Assembly: GCF_009932725.1 (NCBI RefSeq)
Contig: NZ_BLJU01000003.1
Location: 372,001 to 436,000 of the forward strand
DNA length: 64,000 nucleotides
Direction: 5' to 3'
Origin: Pseudomonas yangonensis
Lineage (GTDB): Bacteria > Pseudomonadota > Gammaproteobacteria > Pseudomonadales > Pseudomonadaceae
The notes beneath the pieces were generated by a model. That model did not search any database. It had not been told where the DNA came from and was given only the letters and a program-made list of their open reading frames with translations. Shown one piece after another: positions 14,149 through 24,538 of the stretch. The translations under genes and the position numbers were made by a program. Numbering within the stretch: position 1 is the stretch's first letter; each line of letters starts with the position of its first letter.

Positions 14149-15813
14149 ATGGAGCTGAAATTCCATTTCTTCCCTGCTGCGTTCCCCGACGAGACGCTTC
14201 ACAGTGTCCTATCCCGCTATGCCCGGCTTTGTGGCGGGCATAGCCGAAAAGCCGCTTTCGCTGGCGATAGGGCTGCAATCTCATACACACAGAACGTAGC
14301 GTTTCCCTGTCGATTGGGTGACTTAGCCGAGTCACTTCCACCTGCCACGGATCTCTCGGTATCCAAAATAATTACATGCCATACCGTTCTGCCCTATTAC
14401 GCGCCCTTTCTCACCGACGATCAGGTGCAGCATGCTCGTACCTCAATGGCCGGGGCCGGCAAGTGGCTGATGCTGAAATTAGGAGTCAACGCCAGTCGGA
14501 TCGAGGTCGCTTCGAGAGTACGATTCTGTCCTGCTTGCCTCAATGAGGATATCGTTCGGGTTGGCGCAGCGTACTGGCACCGTGTTCACCAGCTTCCCGG
14601 TGTATTGGTATGTCCCCACCACGGCCATTCGCTCAAGGTGGTGGATCCCAGTTGGTATAGCCGCAACTCATGGCAGCTCCACCTGCCTGACGAAGACGAT
14701 GTACAAGCTCATTCATATCAGGTCGATGCTGACCTGGAGGCTTATCCAGCGCTGCGTCAAATAGCGCTCCGATCAATGCAATTGCTTGCGCTAGACCTCA
14801 AACCTCTTTCACCCACTGCAGTGCGCTCTTGCCTTGTTCAAAGAGCTGCAGAGTTAGGCCTGACCCATGGCGCATCGCACCGGCTGGATCTATGCCGTTT
14901 GGCCGCACATATGGCCGGCGTTTTCAACGCTCTGCCTGCAGCTTGGGAATACTCGATTCTGGGAGAGTCACCCGCAGATCTACCCGCGACTTGGGTCACC
15001 AAGCTGCTACGGAGGCCTAGGCATACGCACCACCCACTCAAATACATTGTGCTGGCCACCGCCTTTGGGGTTGATCTGGCTCATCTCCAGTGCAGCGACA
15101 AACCATCAACGCCAGCTGTTAATCGATCATCGCCAACTGGTGTGGGCTACCCAAAAACGAAACTTTCTAAGGCCCTGCTAGGGGGGCTAGAAGGCTTACC
15201 TGCTGCTGTTTGGGAACTAGCACTTGCAGGGTGCGAGGCTCGGCAGATCGCCTCTGTGCTTGGAATCTCCCAAGTGTATGTGTATCGAACCATTCGTACC
15301 GTCGATGGCGGCTCACAGGTCTGGAAAGAAGCAAAATTTCAAAGCGAGCGCCTCAGGCGCCGAGTAACTTTCGAGGTTGAATATCGGGGCCTGCAAGCTC
15401 ACCAATGCAAAGATTACATGTGGCTGTATCGCCATGATCGAAACTGGCTCTCAGGCTGCATCGCCAAACATGCAGGTGCTCATACAAGCCGCGCTGATAA
15501 CACCGATACATTCGCTACTCTCGACGCGAATCTTGCTGAACAGATCAGGTGCTGTGCGCAGCGCCTTCGAGCAGGATCGGGAAAGCCTATTTTGATCTCG
15601 CGCGCTAGGATAGGGCGAGAGCTGCATGTCCTTTCACGCCTTGAGAAGCAACTCTCCAAGCTACCCCTTTGCGCCAGAGCACTGGAGCAGACTTGCGAGT
15701 CTATTGAGGAGTTTCACGTTCGTCGCCTGCAGTGGGCCAAGCAGAAGCTGGCAGACGAGCAGCGAAGCGTAACCCGGTCAGCGTTGTATCGGACTGCTTG
15801 CATCAGACCGTAG
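14149..15813 (+). CDS. TniQ/TnsD-family target selector 1
   Basis: A 554-residue protein with an N-terminal TniQ domain (FPDETLHSVLSRYARLCGG, residues 11-30) and zinc-binding positions in RFCPACLNEDIV and LVCPHHGHSL near residues 125-165. A long C-terminal half contains a helix-turn-helix-like segment (ARQIASVLGISQVYVYRTI, near 365). In Tn7, TnsD binds the 3' end of glmS and recruits TnsC. Position directly after tnsC and full TnsD length make this the likelier attTn7 selector, but the second TniQ protein is not excluded. Confidence 0.85.
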   Translation: MELKFHFFPAAFPDETLHSVLSRYARLCGGHSRKAAFAGDRAAISYTQNVAFPCRLGDLAESLPPATDLSVSKIITCHTVLPYYAPFLTDDQVQHARTSMAGAGKWLMLKLGVNASRIEVASRVRFCPACLNEDIVRVGAAYWHRVHQLPGVLVCPHHGHSLKVVDPSWYSRNSWQLHLPDEDDVQAHSYQVDADLEAYPALRQIALRSMQLLALDLKPLSPTAVRSCLVQRAAELGLTHGASHRLDLCRLAAHMAGVFNALPAAWEYSILGESPADLPATWVTKLLRRPRHTHHPLKYIVLATAFGVDLAHLQCSDKPSTPAVNRSSPTGVGYPKTKLSKALLGGLEGLPAAVWELALAGCEARQIASVLGISQVYVYRTIRTVDGGSQVWKEAKFQSERLRRRVTFEVEYRGLQAHQCKDYMWLYRHDRNWLSGCIAKHAGAHTSRADNTDTFATLDANLAEQIRCCAQRLRAGSGKPILISRARIGRELHVLSRLEKQLSKLPLCARALEQTCESIEEFHVRRLQWAKQKLADEQRSVTRSALYRTACIRP

Positions 15814-16116
15814 TCACGTGCACCACAGCGCGCCACTGTTCCACTTTTCTTCGTACATATTTTTAAGAAAGTGTGAGCCTTCGTAAGACCCTCATTATGG
15901 TGTGGCCCGTGATATGGCTGGTGCAAACCTGATTTATATTAGTTAACTGCTTTTCGCAAAAAAGTGTGATAGTACAAAATCGGTGTGGCTCCCGTTCGCC
16001 ATATTATCGTGTGCTTTTAATATCCCTCCTCTGTAAAACTATATTTTATGTGTTAAAAATACGCCGCATCGTAGGATGCGTGTACTTCCAAGCCTTATCT
16101 CGCTAGTTAATTATCG
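15814..16116. other. AT-rich spacer between the two tniQ genes
   Basis: About 300 bases with no credible reading frame. It is clearly more AT-rich than the genes around it and contains AAGTGTGA-type motifs on both sides of a TTAGTTAAC stretch. It probably holds a separate promoter for the second tniQ gene; no confident promoter boxes were assigned. Confidence 0.5.
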
Positions 16117-17811
16117 ATGTCTGATCTGCTATTTTTCCCCATGTCCATGCCGGACGAGATGTTGCATTCTCGTATCACGCGCTACCACTTCCTGTCAGGT
16201 AACAGGACTGCAGCTGAAACCTTCCAAGACCTGTTCGGCTCGGCACCCTTCAGCGTAGGGCTTCTGCCAAAGCAGATTGAAGTGCTTGCTGCCAGACTAC
16301 CTGGAGATCCAGAAAGCAATCTCGACGAGCTGGTCTGTACTAATACGCTGTTTCCAGCGTACAGGCCCTTTCTAGGGGTCAGCCAAGGGGTGGCGAATGC
16401 CCCAGCAGGCTCCAGTTTATTTGGGGTTGCTCGTATTCCACGCCGAGAGGGTGCGGTCCACGGGAAGGCTAAGCTCTGCTCCACCTGTGTGCAGCAGGAT
16501 CTGCTTGAAACGGGATACGCATACTGGCATCGCTCACACCATTTGCCTGGTGTGTCCGTCTGCTGGCGCCATGGTGAGCCGCTGATGCACGCGTGCCCCA
16601 AATGCTCTCACCCGTTCTTCCGTAAGCTTAGGCTGCTTCCAAATCCGACTGATCCGTGTGTATGCGGCTGGAGTGCTCTCGATCCTGCGACAGTTAGGCA
16701 GGGCACTGTGCTGGAAAAGAATTTTGCGCAGTTCGCCTACGAAGTACTGCAGCGTAAGTTTCCGCTAATGAGTTGTGAAACGTTAGGTGCAAGTTATGTA
16801 CGACAATGCAGAAAGCGAGGTTTCGTACACGGAAACCTTGTTGGCACTGCGAAACTATTTGACAGTATCCGCACGAAATATGGAGATGAAGCTCTGTCTC
16901 GAATGGACAAAGCTTATGAAGCAGGTAAACACGATCAATGGATACGGTTTAGATTTTACAATGGCCAGATGGATATGCCCCTCGCCCGGCATATGATCAT
17001 TGCGCAGCATTTATTTGGGAGCGCGGATGACTTTGAGTCCGCCTTGCAGAAAGAACTCATTCTTCAGCACGCGGCAGGTGCAAAATTACGTTTAAAGTTG
17101 GAAAAGCCTCAGCTTGGTAGGAAGGCGCAGCATCGTCAGAAAATAGACACGATCTTGGCTGTACGAGCGAATGTCGATTTGGGGTATCTCTGGGATAACG
17201 CTTACCAAGCCACCCGCTGGCTTACGGAGCACGACAACGCATGGTTGATGGAAAAGCTCAGTATGCCAAAGCACGTACCTGAAGTAGTCGAGGAGGTTAG
17301 CGATCCCCGAGACAGCGCATTTGCTGCCGTTCTTCTAGCAGGTGCTGAGGATCTTTATCGAATTTCCAAAGGACAGAAGCGGGTTAATCTCAGTAATCTG
17401 CAGAAACTCCTACCCGTGCGTTTACCTCCCTGCCCAAAATTACGTAAACGTAGATTCCCCTTGGCTTCTCAGCAGGCTGAACTCCTCATGGAGTCTGTTT
17501 GGCACTTTCGATTGAGAAGGCTAATTTTTGCCCTTGCCGATATGAAGAGGCTAGACCTTCCGATGAACACTGGGAGCCTGGGTCTGGTTTCCAGCGTGTC
17601 GAACACTATTTTTCAAACCCTCGTCAGTTTTTTTGAGTGGGACTTGGAGGCGTTTTTAAGAAACGGCGTGGACTCAGAAAACCTGCTTAAGTCCACTGGT
17701 GTACCAAGGGATTGGCAGGGACCTCCTGGCTTCAACCGGGTTTTGGGGGGCACTGCATACTATCGGAATAAGGTTGTAGCTGAGCAACTGGAAAAAAGCA
17801 GCAGTGAGTGA
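16117..17811 (+). CDS. TniQ/TnsD-family target selector 2
   Basis: A 564-residue second TniQ protein, in the slot that tnsE fills in Tn7. The N-terminus MSDLLFFPMSMPDEMLHSRI is a TniQ start. Zinc-binding pairs occur as KLCSTCVQQD, VSVCWRHG, CPKCSHPFF and CVCGWS (about residues 124-190), giving more Cys than selector 1. The C-terminal ~350 residues look unlike selector 1 by eye. It probably sends the element to a different target or handles a second pathway. It is separated from selector 1 by a 303-base AT-rich gap. Confidence 0.85.
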   Translation: MSDLLFFPMSMPDEMLHSRITRYHFLSGNRTAAETFQDLFGSAPFSVGLLPKQIEVLAARLPGDPESNLDELVCTNTLFPAYRPFLGVSQGVANAPAGSSLFGVARIPRREGAVHGKAKLCSTCVQQDLLETGYAYWHRSHHLPGVSVCWRHGEPLMHACPKCSHPFFRKLRLLPNPTDPCVCGWSALDPATVRQGTVLEKNFAQFAYEVLQRKFPLMSCETLGASYVRQCRKRGFVHGNLVGTAKLFDSIRTKYGDEALSRMDKAYEAGKHDQWIRFRFYNGQMDMPLARHMIIAQHLFGSADDFESALQKELILQHAAGAKLRLKLEKPQLGRKAQHRQKIDTILAVRANVDLGYLWDNAYQATRWLTEHDNAWLMEKLSMPKHVPEVVEEVSDPRDSAFAAVLLAGAEDLYRISKGQKRVNLSNLQKLLPVRLPPCPKLRKRRFPLASQQAELLMESVWHFRLRRLIFALADMKRLDLPMNTGSLGLVSSVSNTIFQTLVSFFEWDLEAFLRNGVDSENLLKSTGVPRDWQGPPGFNRVLGGTAYYRNKVVAEQLEKSSSE

Positions 17812-18280
17812 GGTGCCTGTGGTGCTGCCTCTGGTTTGGATCAAAGTGACATGCACTATTATGCATCCGCTCGGCACGCTGTCGAATGGCCGGTATTCGG
17901 CTGCCGCACACCCGTGAGGTTGAATAGGCCTACCAGCCCCCGTAGGTGCACCATTAGCGCAAGGAATTTTCCGGCTTCGCAATGAAGGGGCTAGGACGCT
18001 CTAGAATCGGCTTTATAGGCTTTTATAGTCAATTATAGAGTGATTATAGAATCCGTTCTGGGCGCCTGATTTACGCTGCCCGCTTCCGCCCAATTGAAGT
18101 CGTTCGAGCCGCCGTGGCCAACGCCTGCCATGCAGCGAGGCGGTTCTTCACGTTGCTAACTCGACGCCCGAAAGCGCGCCATAACGTTTGAAGTTAGGAA
18201 CTGGCCGTAGGCAGATCTACCGAGGGCATCTCGGGCCTGTAAACTCCGTTAAAAAGGCGGATGCAGGGAGTGCAGATAAT
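17812..18280. other. Non-coding junction between transposition genes and cargo
   Basis: No credible gene. The stretch holds the left copy of the phased TTATAG repeat element (18001-18073), followed by about 200 GC-richer bases leading to the STAND gene. An in-frame extension of the STAND reading frame back to 18188 is not needed for the protein. Confidence 0.6.
18001..18073 (+). repeat. Cargo-flanking repeat, left copy, with four phased TTATAG boxes
   Basis: TTATAG occurs at 18013, 18023, 18033 and 18044, one box per 10-11 bp, so all boxes face the same side of the helix. The whole ~73-bp block recurs in the same orientation at 58908-58980 with about three quarters of positions identical and a single 1-base gap. 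It looks like a protein-binding array or recombination site. No known family was recognised. Confidence 0.8.
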
Positions 18281-21200
18281 ATGGCGAAACAAGGCTCTGT
18301 AGGCCCCTCCAGAAGCGGCGACCAGTTCCACTATCAATGGGCCGCCCGGCAATGCCTCGGGCTGCTTGCCGTGGCGGGTGGCCTGGTCGCGGTGACGATC
18401 GAAGGAGCGTCACTGGACGAGGGGGATGCGTCTACGAGCGCTGGCGACGAGGTCATTGACGTCGGCCTGTACTACGGGAGCGAGGACGTTATAGCGGCAA
18501 AGTCCATCCGCTATGTGCAGCTCAAACACTCGTCCAGGCAAGCGCAAGTTCCTTGGACGGCAAGCGGCCTCAAAGGAACCATCGAGGGTTTTGCAGCGCG
18601 TTTCGAGAAGTTGGAGGCGTCGCTTGGCCTGGACGCCCTGGTGAGTAAGGTTCAGTTCATTTTTCTGACGAACAGGCCCATGGATGGAACTGTTCTGGAG
18701 GCGTTGGCCGATATCGCTGCGGGGGCGACAGCGCCGCGGCACCGTGAAATTGACGAGCTGCTGAAACGTTACGCGGCGTTAGCTGGCAGTAACGTACAGA
18801 GCTTCTTCTCCGCGTTCTCAGTTGAAGCTGGTGAACCGGATCTATGGGAACAGCGCAATCTCCTAAGTCAGGACCTGAGCGCATACCTGTCCGAACCGGA
18901 CACCGAGGCAGCGCTCCAGTTGAAGGAACTGGTCACCCGCCGGGCAACCGATGAGGGAGTGAAGGACCGCTCCGTCCGACTCTACGACGTACTCCGCTCA
19001 ATGCGGGTGACCGAAATCGATCTCCTGCCGGCGCCCTCGTTGATCTCGGAGCCGAGGCAGGTACTTCCACGAGCGCAGCAGGCAGACATCCTGGCGACGC
19101 TGCTCACCGCACAACGCCCTGTTGTCATCCACGCAGACGGTGGCGTGGGCAAGTCGACTCTTTCTGCTTACCTGGCCCGTGCCATGCCTGCTGGTTCGGT
19201 GGCGGTTCTGTACGACTGCTTCGGTGACGGGACTTATCGCCAAGCCTTGAAGTATCGCCATCGGTACCGCGATGCCCTCGTCCAAATTGCGAACGAGCTC
19301 TCAGGACAGCAGCTTTGCCTGCCATTGATTCCGTCCGGCGGCACGGACCCCAAGCAGTTCATGCGGGCCTTCGTATCTCGGCTCAAGCAGGCCATTGATC
19401 TTCTTAGAGCCCGCACACCTCAGGCGAGTCTTTGCATCATCGTCGATGCGGCCGACAACGCGTACATGGCGGCACATGAGATCGGTGAGCGTGCCTTTGT
19501 TCATGACTTGATCAACACGGACATGCCCGACGGGGTGCGTTTGGCATTCACATGCAGATCACACCGGCAGAGCCACCTGGGAGCTCCCCTCGACGCCATC
19601 GTGATTAAGCTGGAGTCGTTCTCCAAGGCTGAGACTGCCACACACTTACGGCTGAGCTATCCAGAGGCGACGGACGCGGAGGCTGCGGAATTCGCCTTTC
19701 TCAGCAGTGATAACCCCCGCGTTCAAGCACTGGCGATGGATGGCACCCCACCCATCGGTGACATGCTCAGGGCCCTGGGGCCAACACCCACAACGGTCCA
19801 GCACGCGATCGGAGGTCTGCTGACGAAAGCCATCGACAGGCTGAAAGCCGAGTGGGGCCCGACAGAAGCGAATCAGATAGATCTCATCTGCAAGGGCCTC
19901 GCGGTGCTCCGCCCCCTGGTGCCTATCTCAATCTTGGCCCAAATCGCCGGTGTTCCCGAGAGCGCCGTCCGTACGTTTGCCACAGAGTTCGGGCGGCCAC
20001 TCTTCGTCAAAGACTCAGGTCTGCACTTCACTGACGAACCTGCAGAGACTTGGTTCAATGAAACGTATAAGCCCGATGCGGCCTCACTCGATGCGTTTCT
20101 TTCAAAGCTGAAACCGCTCGCGGCGACCAGCTCTTATGTGGCGGCGGCGCTGCCGCAGTTGCTGCTGTCGGCTGGCCGAATGGACGAGTTGATCGCCCTG
20201 GCGCTCTCGAATGAGAGCTTGCCCGAGCTCAATCCTCTCGAGCGAAGAGACGTCGAGCTGCAGCGATTGATGTTCGCGCTCAGAGCATGCTTGCAGCAGG
20301 GGCGATATGTTGCTGCCGCCAAGCTCGCGCTGAAGGTTGGCGGCGAGGTGGCCGGCGAGGCCCGCCAGAACACGCTTATCCAGAATAACACTGACATTGC
20401 CTGCGTTCTGCTTGCGCCAGATCGCATCGAAGAAATGGTCTCCAGGCGCACGTTCGGCGGCGGATTCCTCGGCTCTCATCACGCGTACGAGGCGGCGCTG
20501 CTCGCCGGATACGATGACCTCATCCCAGAGGCGAGAAGCAGGTTACGCATGGCATGGGAGTCGTTGATCGCTTGGAGCAAGCTGCCACCCAAGCGCCGCA
20601 AGGAGGACGAGATTGACGACGCCGATATCGCCGAACTTGCTATCGGAGTCCTGAGATTGCAGGGCCCAGCTAAGGCTGCACAATTCCTGAAAGCATGGAA
20701 TCCCAAGTCCACCGTACTGAGAACCACGAAACGCGTGGCCGCCCGACTTGCGGACGTCGGGGACTTCAAGGGAATCGATGAGCTCGCCGAGCACGCCAAG
20801 GGGGATGCTTGGATGATGCTGGGCCTAGCAACCGAATCGGCCCGGAACGCACATCTGTTGCCGGCTGAGCCGCTGCGCCATCTGATGGGCATCTTGGTCG
20901 ACCCTAAGGTCAAGTTACCCGAGGAAGATCACTCATGGAGGTCCAGGGGAAACGTACTAGACGGAGTCCGGTCTGCAATTACTCTGGCCCTCAGATGCCT
21001 CCCGCGCGACGATGCGACTTGGGCAGAGACGATACGCCGGTATTTGCCAGAAGATCCGCCTCACCAGCTCCATGACTTCGATGACGAGCGAGCGGACTTC
21101 ATTCGGGCCTACGCTTTGGAAGCCGCTCTGCGCGGAAAACGAATTGAGTTGATTGATCTGGCGCCCAAAGATGTTCGCCCTGAATTTGAGACGAAGGGAT

Positions 21201-24200
21201 CTCCTGTTAAGAGCCAACAAGCGTCCCAGTTGCAGCAAATGACTGGGGGCGTCCTCCCCTGGTTCATCTTGGCCGCTGAAATCGCCTGTGGCCGCCAGCC
21301 TCTCAACCTTGATCACGAAGTCGAGCTTGCGCTTGGACAGACAAAATCTGCGTCGTCGCGTGACTATCAGCGGAACTTCAATTGGGAGAAGGCGGTTGCC
21401 ATCGAATGGGTACAGATCCTTCGCGATGCGGGCTCCGTTAAGCCTGCTCAGATCGACGCACTGCTGAAGTGGGTCGACAATAACGACCGCATCTACTCAA
21501 GCACCCTCACGAGGATGTGCCATATCGCCGCGCGAACAGCAGGGATGGGCGACCTCTCACTGCGACTCAGCTCTAAGGCGTTCGATCAGCTTACCGCGTC
21601 GCGCAGCGATGCGGAGACACAGGTTGACGATCTTCAGGAGCTAGCGCGCGCCATCTTTTGCGTGAGCAGGCCGGAAGCGACTGCCTTTTTCAACAAGGCG
21701 ATCGATATCGCCAGCAAGATCGGAGAGGAGCACCTCTCTCGATGGACAACGTTCTTGGACCTCACGGATGCTGCGCATTGCCCGGACCAGGCCAGGCCTC
21801 GGACCGCCTATCGACTGGCCAGGATTGCCGAGCTTAGCTACGAGCACATGGCCCGAGACAAATACATGGACTGGGACCGGTTAGTCGAAGGCTTGGTCGG
21901 CCTTTGTCCTTCATCCAGTCTCGCAATTTTGAGCCGCTGGCGGGACCGAGAGTTTGGTTTTGCTGGCGAGCTATTTCCCGTCGCAATCTACAGTCTGATC
22001 GACCGAGGACTCCTTCCCCAAAAGGCCGCGGTAGCCCTGAGTGGCACCGGGGCGGGATGGAAGCGCATCAGTGACATCAAAGCCGCCATCGGAGTGGAAT
22101 CCGACAACAATCGGAAAAGATCAATCCTGCGGATCGCCCACCGATTCCTCCGTATTCAGCCCCACGAAACGCCTTCCTGTCGAGAACTTAAGGCTCTGGC
22201 CGACTCCGTGGCGATGTCGCTTCCAGATTTGGAAAGGCTGCTTCAGGCCTCTGCGGCCAAAGGAGCCGGCGAGTCGGTGACTGCTGCTCGCGCGTCCTGG
22301 TCGGGGCGCCGCAATGAGGCGCAGGAGCCTGACTGGGATGCCATCTTCAACGACGTCGATCTCTGCGACGCAGCTGCGGTTCTCGCGGCACGGCAATCGC
22401 TCAAGAAAGTTGACGGTCGTTCGTACATTCGCGAGTTCTATGAGCAAGGCTGTCGGCGCGCGAAACTGTCGGAGATCGACGGATACCTCCGTGCGATCCA
22501 GTTGGACGACGAGTTCAGTGTGTTCAGCTTCATGGACGTCATCAGGCACCTCTCCGAGCCGAGCAAGAGGCTCCTGTCTGTCCGCAGCGAACTCAGAAAG
22601 GCAGCCCTTTTGCTGGCTACAAGCGAGCCCAACCGAGTGGGGCGCCGCGGTTGGGGTTCTAAGGGCCCATTTGATGGTCTCTATGCAGAGGGCATCATCT
22701 TGGAGAAGGACGTCGCGTCAGCTCGGATCAAGGGATACCTGTCGCAGCTCGACACACTTGATGCGAACGACTTGTTCCATCTGGTGGAGCCTCTCTCGCG
22801 GCACTTGACCAGCGACGAGGCCGATGAAGTGTTGAGCTTCGGCTTTGATCTGCTTGAAGGAATTCTCGACGGCGAGGACGGCGATGGCCCTTGGAACAAA
22901 TCGCTCGCACCGTCATCCTCTTGCGAGGAAGCCTTAGCCGGCTACTTATGGGCGGGTCTGGCGCGCCCGTCCACTTCGGAACGCTGGGAACACGCCCACT
23001 GCGTCCGCAACTGTCTTGAGCTCGACTGGCAATCGCTGTTGTCCGTGCTGGCCACTCGCGCATCGAGCGCCGCCCCGCAGCCATTCGTTGACGGCGGCCT
23101 GTTTTTTTATGAGTGGCATGCCCGCCAATGGCTCTGCATTGCCTTGGCACGGGGCGCCATAGACGCACCTCATGCCGTTGCTCCTTTTCTAGGGTTTCTT
23201 GACTCAGCCGTAAGGGAGCGGCACGTTGTCATCCGGCACTTTGCCTCGGATACATTGAGGCGCCTGAACGAAGTTACTCCGCTGCCCTCGGATCTGCTTG
23301 CCATCGCGAACGGCGCAAACCGCTCTGCGCTTGCCATGGAAGTCTATGCTCATGGCGAGTATGAGATCGTTGATGACGAGGACTCGGATGACGAAGCCTC
23401 AGACGACGAGAGGTACTTCTTCGGTATCGACATCGGCCCCCATTGGTTCGCACCATTGGGCCGCGTCTTCGGTTTGAATCAACAGTCGATCGAACAACGA
23501 GCACGGGCAGTCTTGCGTGGTCGTATGTCGTTAGGGCCTCGCCTTCGCATAGATGATCAACGCCATAAACGCGGACTAATTCGATGGCAAGAGACAAACC
23601 ACTCGCATGGAAGTATGCCCAGAGTTGAGGACTTAGTCGTCTACCAGTCCTATCACTCCATGATGTTCGTCGCTGGTCAGCTCTTGGAGACCAAGCCTGT
23701 ACGCCGTCGCGCTGATGAGGAAGAGGATCCGTTCGACGATTGGTTGAGAGGTCAGTTGCTCACTCGCGGTGATGGCAGGTGGCTTGCGGACCGGCGCGAT
23801 CCTGAGATCCTGAAGGCCGCCTCGTCGGGTAGCGATCGATCAGATGCCTCATGGTGTTGGCATGTCGATAGACAGTACCTGGATGATCAACTGACAACTG
23901 ACGATGGCATGACGGCCCTATGGGGCCATTGGACGACCACCGATGCGGCCAACGGTGAAACGGTGTCGATAAGGTCTGTACTCGTTCCGTCTTATCATGC
24001 GGCGGCCCTCCTAGCCGCCATGCAGACTAGCCCTAACCCAGGAGACATTTATCTTCCAGACGCGGATCACATCGACCATCGGGAGGAGGTTGATGATCCA
24101 GAGCTGAGGTTGCTCGGCTGGGTCAAGACGGAAAGCGACTCGTTGAGCCTTGACGAATATGACCCATGGGCTGGCAAGGTGGCCAACCCGGGCCCGCGGC

Positions 24201-24538
24201 CTTGTCAGGAAATCCTCAATGTCCTGAATCCGATGACGGATCCAGACGCGCGATCGTGGACGCTACCAGGGGGTGGCAAGGCTAGAAGCGAATCGTGGTC
24301 GCGCAGCACAGGCTACGGGGAGGAGCGCGATGTCCTGACCGGCACTCGGCTCAGCGCCGACGACAAATTCATTCGCGCACTGTTGGATGGGCACCCGAGC
24401 ACATCTCTGATTGTCTGCGTCAAGGTTCGTCGCAAGCCACCGAAAGAGGAGGCAGCCAGCGATGACTACTCCTTCTACAACTATCCCTACAACCGCTACT
24501 ACTTGATCGGACACGATGGAATCACTAGATCGCTCTAA
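18281..24538 (+). CDS. Large STAND-type NTPase with predicted N-terminal nuclease, Avs-like
   Basis: A 2085-residue protein. The N-terminal ~130 residues resemble Cap4/DUF4297-type nucleases of the PD-(D/E)XK fold: GDQFHYQWAARQ, then E41, D60 (DEVIDVGLYYG) and Q80-x-K82 (VQLKHSS). A P-loop NTPase follows, with Walker A GGVGKST at 287-293 and Walker B CIIVDAADN at 385-393. The remaining ~1500 residues are helical, repeat-rich sensor-like sequence with a distinct C-terminal domain. This order (effector, STAND NTPase, sensor) is that of antiviral STAND proteins. ATG at 18281 was preferred to an upstream in-frame start because GDQF-type N-termini begin nearby. Exact subtype unknown. Confidence 0.72.
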   Translation: MAKQGSVGPSRSGDQFHYQWAARQCLGLLAVAGGLVAVTIEGASLDEGDASTSAGDEVIDVGLYYGSEDVIAAKSIRYVQLKHSSRQAQVPWTASGLKGTIEGFAARFEKLEASLGLDALVSKVQFIFLTNRPMDGTVLEALADIAAGATAPRHREIDELLKRYAALAGSNVQSFFSAFSVEAGEPDLWEQRNLLSQDLSAYLSEPDTEAALQLKELVTRRATDEGVKDRSVRLYDVLRSMRVTEIDLLPAPSLISEPRQVLPRAQQADILATLLTAQRPVVIHADGGVGKSTLSAYLARAMPAGSVAVLYDCFGDGTYRQALKYRHRYRDALVQIANELSGQQLCLPLIPSGGTDPKQFMRAFVSRLKQAIDLLRARTPQASLCIIVDAADNAYMAAHEIGERAFVHDLINTDMPDGVRLAFTCRSHRQSHLGAPLDAIVIKLESFSKAETATHLRLSYPEATDAEAAEFAFLSSDNPRVQALAMDGTPPIGDMLRALGPTPTTVQHAIGGLLTKAIDRLKAEWGPTEANQIDLICKGLAVLRPLVPISILAQIAGVPESAVRTFATEFGRPLFVKDSGLHFTDEPAETWFNETYKPDAASLDAFLSKLKPLAATSSYVAAALPQLLLSAGRMDELIALALSNESLPELNPLERRDVELQRLMFALRACLQQGRYVAAAKLALKVGGEVAGEARQNTLIQNNTDIACVLLAPDRIEEMVSRRTFGGGFLGSHHAYEAALLAGYDDLIPEARSRLRMAWESLIAWSKLPPKRRKEDEIDDADIAELAIGVLRLQGPAKAAQFLKAWNPKSTVLRTTKRVAARLADVGDFKGIDELAEHAKGDAWMMLGLATESARNAHLLPAEPLRHLMGILVDPKVKLPEEDHSWRSRGNVLDGVRSAITLALRCLPRDDATWAETIRRYLPEDPPHQLHDFDDERADFIRAYALEAALRGKRIELIDLAPKDVRPEFETKGSPVKSQQASQLQQMTGGVLPWFILAAEIACGRQPLNLDHEVELALGQTKSASSRDYQRNFNWEKAVAIEWVQILRDAGSVKPAQIDALLKWVDNNDRIYSSTLTRMCHIAARTAGMGDLSLRLSSKAFDQLTASRSDAETQVDDLQELARAIFCVSRPEATAFFNKAIDIASKIGEEHLSRWTTFLDLTDAAHCPDQARPRTAYRLARIAELSYEHMARDKYMDWDRLVEGLVGLCPSSSLAILSRWRDREFGFAGELFPVAIYSLIDRGLLPQKAAVALSGTGAGWKRISDIKAAIGVESDNNRKRSILRIAHRFLRIQPHETPSCRELKALADSVAMSLPDLERLLQASAAKGAGESVTAARASWSGRRNEAQEPDWDAIFNDVDLCDAAAVLAARQSLKKVDGRSYIREFYEQGCRRAKLSEIDGYLRAIQLDDEFSVFSFMDVIRHLSEPSKRLLSVRSELRKAALLLATSEPNRVGRRGWGSKGPFDGLYAEGIILEKDVASARIKGYLSQLDTLDANDLFHLVEPLSRHLTSDEADEVLSFGFDLLEGILDGEDGDGPWNKSLAPSSSCEEALAGYLWAGLARPSTSERWEHAHCVRNCLELDWQSLLSVLATRASSAAPQPFVDGGLFFYEWHARQWLCIALARGAIDAPHAVAPFLGFLDSAVRERHVVIRHFASDTLRRLNEVTPLPSDLLAIANGANRSALAMEVYAHGEYEIVDDEDSDDEASDDERYFFGIDIGPHWFAPLGRVFGLNQQSIEQRARAVLRGRMSLGPRLRIDDQRHKRGLIRWQETNHSHGSMPRVEDLVVYQSYHSMMFVAGQLLETKPVRRRADEEEDPFDDWLRGQLLTRGDGRWLADRRDPEILKAASSGSDRSDASWCWHVDRQYLDDQLTTDDGMTALWGHWTTTDAANGETVSIRSVLVPSYHAAALLAAMQTSPNPGDIYLPDADHIDHREEVDDPELRLLGWVKTESDSLSLDEYDPWAGKVANPGPRPCQEILNVLNPMTDPDARSWTLPGGGKARSESWSRSTGYGEERDVLTGTRLSADDKFIRALLDGHPSTSLIVCVKVRRKPPKEEAASDDYSFYNYPYNRYYLIGHDGITRSL

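Noticed and set aside
14149..17811. A CRISPR-associated transposon
   Set aside because: Two TniQ genes raised the idea, but there are no Cascade or Cas12k genes and no repeat-spacer array anywhere in the element. Both TniQ proteins are long, TnsD-sized ones rather than the short guide-linked type.
18013..18049. TTATAG boxes as a CRISPR array or plasmid-type replication origin
   Set aside because: The units are 10-11 bp with no spacers, and no replication initiator gene is nearby. A protein-binding or recombination site fits better.
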